DNA of 64,000 nucleotides from Buchnera aphidicola (Hyadaphis tataricae) (GTDB lineage Bacteria; Pseudomonadota; Gammaproteobacteria; Enterobacterales; Enterobacteriaceae): NCBI RefSeq assembly GCF_005081445.1, contig NZ_CP034873.1, positions 569,868 to 633,867 of the forward strand, read 5' to 3'. Shown piece by piece: positions 61,751 to 64,000 of this stretch (position 1 is its first letter; each line of letters starts with the position of its first letter). The notes under the pieces were generated by a model. It saw only the letters and a program-made list of their open reading frames with translations, ran no database searches and was not told where the DNA came from. The position numbers and the translations under genes were made by a program.

Positions 61751-63126
61751 TTTTTGGTCTGTTTTTTTTCAAGATAAGGATTGATATTATTTTTAAAACG
61801 TATTTGAATAGGAGTTCCTGTGATATTTAAACTATGATGAAAAAAATTCATTAAATATCTTTTATAAGGTAAGGACAAACAATCTACTTGATTGCCATGT
61901 ATGATAATTTTAGGTGGTGCAGAGCTACCTAAATGTGCATATTTTAATTTTATTCTGCGTCCCTTAAAGATTGGCGGTTGATGTTGATGTATTGCTTTTT
62001 TCATAATATTCATTAATGTTGATGTGCTAATTTTTTTATTAGATTCGTTATATGCCTCTTTAATTGATGTGAATAATTTATGTATTCCTGGATCATATAA
62101 TGCTGAGATGAAATGTATTTTTGCAAAGTAAAGAAATCTTAGTTTTGTTTTGATCATTTGTTTTAATTCTCTTTTTAAAATATTATTTAACAAATCCCAT
62201 TTATTAATAACTACAACAATACTTTTCCCTGCATTTAAAATAAAATTAGCTAAAAATAAATCTTGATGACAGATTTTTTTACTTGCATCTATTATGAATA
62301 AAACTACATGTGATTTTTCGATGGTTTGTAATGTTTTAATTATTGAAATGTTTTCTATTTTATGAATTTTTTTGCTTTTTTTAGATATTCCTGCAGTATC
62401 GGTAAAAATATAGTTTTGATTATTGTATTGAATGGATGTTGATATGCTATCTAATGTAGTTCCAGGTATATTGCATGTAATCATTCTTTCATCTTTTAGA
62501 AAACAATTCAATAAAGTAGATTTTCCTACATTTTTTTGACCAATTAGAGCTATTTTTATTGTCGGTTTTGTAATTTTTTTGATCTGTTTATCTGATTTTT
62601 TAGCATTATCTTGCTTGCATATTAATGTGATGAAGGGAATTAAATGGTTTGCAAATAGAAGATTGATACCTTGATTGTGAGTAGCAGAGGTTTTTTGTAT
62701 AGTTTTTAATCCTAAAGAATAAAATTCATTTATTTTAGAATATTCATGCATGCCGTCTATTTTATTTATTACTAAAATAATCTCTTTTTTATATTTTCTA
62801 ATTATGTTTATAATTTCTGTTTCTTGCGGCATTAACCCATCACGCGCACTAACTATAAATAAAATTAAATTGGCTTCTTCTATTGCTATTAAAGACTGTT
62901 GGTAGGCTTTTTTTTCTATTTCATTGGAATTAACAACATCTAGACCTGCTGTATCAACAAAAAGTATTTTTTGTTTGGATGTTTTTAATTCGCAATATCC
63001 ATATTGCCTATCCCTAGTTAATCCAGAATATTTTGAGACTAATGCATTCCTGGAATTGGTAAGTATATTAAACAAACTTGATTTTCCTACATTAGTTCTA
63101 CCGATTAATACAATAATAGGTATCAT
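61747..63126 (-). CDS. der: Double-GTPase ribosome assembly factor Der (EngA)
   Basis: Needed for 50S subunit assembly. It has 459 residues (490 in E. coli). There are two GTPase domains: [12 protein letters not shown] and GLTRDRQYG in the first, [21 protein letters not shown] and DTAGISKK in the second. A KH-like C-terminal domain includes KLKYAHLG and [13 protein letters not shown]. The acidic linker between the GTPases in E. coli is replaced by a short Lys-rich one ([11 protein letters not shown]), and the basic C-terminal tail is shortened. bamB, upstream of der in E. coli, is missing. Confidence 0.96.
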
Positions 63127-63199
63127 TTTGGATATGCTCTCTTTAAGTCAAATTAAAAAATAATTGTATTTTTCATTTTGCATGTATTGATTTTTTTAT

Positions 63200-63793
63200 T
63201 TATTTTAGTTCATTAATTTTCATCTTAATAAGTTTTTTAGATGCATTAGACGTTTCTTCTGATAAACTTTTCTTCCAATATTTTATTGCTTCTTGTATTT
63301 TTTTTTGTTGAAAGAAAAGATCACCTTTTAAATTATATATTATATTTTTCCAACCCTTTTTTGAAAGCGTTTCAATCATCTTGATAGCTGTATCATATTG
63401 ATTTATTTGCATATTTATTGTAGCTATTTTAATTTTTAAAATATTTTTTAAATTCTCTTCTTCAGTATATTTCAAACTGTTGTTCAGCTGTATTAAAGCA
63501 GCGTTAAAATCGTTATGTGTAATATATGTTTTAGCTAAAAACATAGAAGTTAAAGTACCGTAAATATTTCGATTATTGACTATGAAACTTTCAGCTTGTT
63601 TTAAACTTTCAGGTTTTTCGAGGCTAATTTGTTCAATAATTGTCTCATATTTCAATGGTTTTAAGTTTTTTTTGTTATGTTCTGAATTAGATTTCGAAGA
63701 TGTCCAAAAAGGAAATGATAAGGTTAATGTAATGATAATCACAAGAAAAAAAATGCTAAAAAATATTATTTTTTTTTCTGAAAAGTTTAACAT
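63200..63793 (-). CDS. yfgM: YfgM, membrane-anchored TPR ancillary SecYEG factor
   Basis: In E. coli YfgM is an inner-membrane protein with a periplasmic TPR domain that joins PpiD and SecYEG. This one has 197 residues (206 in E. coli). One membrane segment lies near residues 9-30 (IIFFSIFFLVIIITLTLSF). TPR-like helices follow, with SFIVNNRNIYGTLTSMFLAK, KGWKNIIYNLKGDLFFQQ and the end LIKMKINELK, all in line with YfgM. The N-terminal cytoplasmic part is shorter. It lies 73 bases upstream of der on the same strand. Confidence 0.9.
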   Translation of the reverse strand: MLNFSEKKIIFFSIFFLVIIITLTLSFPFWTSSKSNSEHNKKNLKPLKYETIIEQISLEKPESLKQAESFIVNNRNIYGTLTSMFLAKTYITHNDFNAALIQLNNSLKYTEEENLKNILKIKIATINMQINQYDTAIKMIETLSKKGWKNIIYNLKGDLFFQQKKIQEAIKYWKKSLSEETSNASKKLIKMKINELK

Positions 63794-63929
63794 GTTTAAT
63801 CTCTTAATGTTTTTAAAAATATATTTTTAATTAATGAATGCAATAACCATTTTTATAATACATAACATTTTGCTAAATTTGATCTAAAATTATAACATAT
63901 AAAAAAGTTATTCGTATGAAAATCACTAA

Positions 63930-64000
63930 TTATACACAGTTAATTAAATGAAGAAGTTACTGTATAATCAATACTACAGACTACTTATCCACAGATTTTG
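63930..64000 (+). other. Two perfect DnaA boxes; probable part of oriC
   Basis: TTATACACA at 63930-63938 and TTATCCACA at 63985-63993 both match the DnaA box TTATNCACA exactly. They have the same orientation with starts 55 bases apart. They copy the R2 (TTATACACA) and R4 (TTATCCACA) boxes of E. coli oriC, which also lie in tandem. The 135 bases to their left are almost pure A/T. In Buchnera chromosomes the isc-der-yfgM block lies next to mnmG and the origin, so the origin probably continues to the right of this window. Confidence 0.72.

Overview
The window is very AT-rich, gene-dense and free of mobile elements. Every recognisable protein is closely related to an Escherichia coli orthologue, and the gene content and order match the reduced chromosome of Buchnera aphidicola, the aphid endosymbiont. 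The species or strain cannot be fixed from this window alone. Only housekeeping genes and nutritional genes (ilvC, ilvD, dapF, sulfur and Fe-S functions) remain. Many E. coli neighbours have dropped out (priB, hfq, hflX, iscR, iscA, yqgE, bamB, gppA, rhlB, leuT).

Layout. 1-2.4 kb: end-truncated deoB and prfC (minus), then about 1 kb with no credible gene. 3.4-9.8 kb: nfuA, bioH, ssb, dnaB, then a plus-strand run gshB-ruvX-yggS-hemW. 11-15.7 kb: trmB, mutY-yggX, murI, sbcB, tmaR. 15.8-26.4 kb: tRNA-Asn, tRNA-Ile(CAU), pyrE, then a long minus-strand series dut, cysQ, rplI-rpsR-rpsF, rnr, purA, hflC-hflK, miaA. 26.4-28.0 kb: a decayed mutL. 28-33 kb: mtlD-mtlA and pgi (minus). 33-39 kb: orn, tRNA-Gly, frameshifted amiB, rpmE, hslVU, ibpA with a heat-shock promoter, fpr. 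39-49.3 kb: epmA, coaD, a frameshifted lineage-restricted gene, rsmJ, pitA, an MFS transporter, dapF, cyaY, hemC-hemD. 49.3-57.1 kb: tRNA-Pro, -His and -Arg, then rho, trxA, rep, ilvC, ilvD and tRNA-Trp. 57.3-63.8 kb: iscS-iscU-hscB-hscA-fdx, der, yfgM. The last 70 bases hold two perfect DnaA boxes and probably form one side of oriC.

How the genes work together. IscS, IscU, HscB, HscA and Fdx, with NfuA and CyaY, form an Fe-S assembly set that serves clients in the window (MutY, HemW, IlvD). IlvC and IlvD (branched-chain amino acids) and DapF (lysine and peptidoglycan) fit nutrient provisioning of the host. MtlA, MtlD and Pgi feed sugar into glycolysis, and TmaR is a known partner of PTS enzyme I. 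HslVU, IbpA and the HflKC complex cover protein quality control.

Most notable observations. (1) Two genes, amiB and an orphan of about 478 codons, are each split by a 9-A tract, and each would be restored by adding one A. This is the pattern expected for rescue by transcriptional slippage. (2) The 1.6-kb gap beside miaA contains ordered mutL remnants. (3) A sigma-32-type promoter with an 11-A spacer lies before ibpA. (4) The right edge has oriC-like DnaA boxes.
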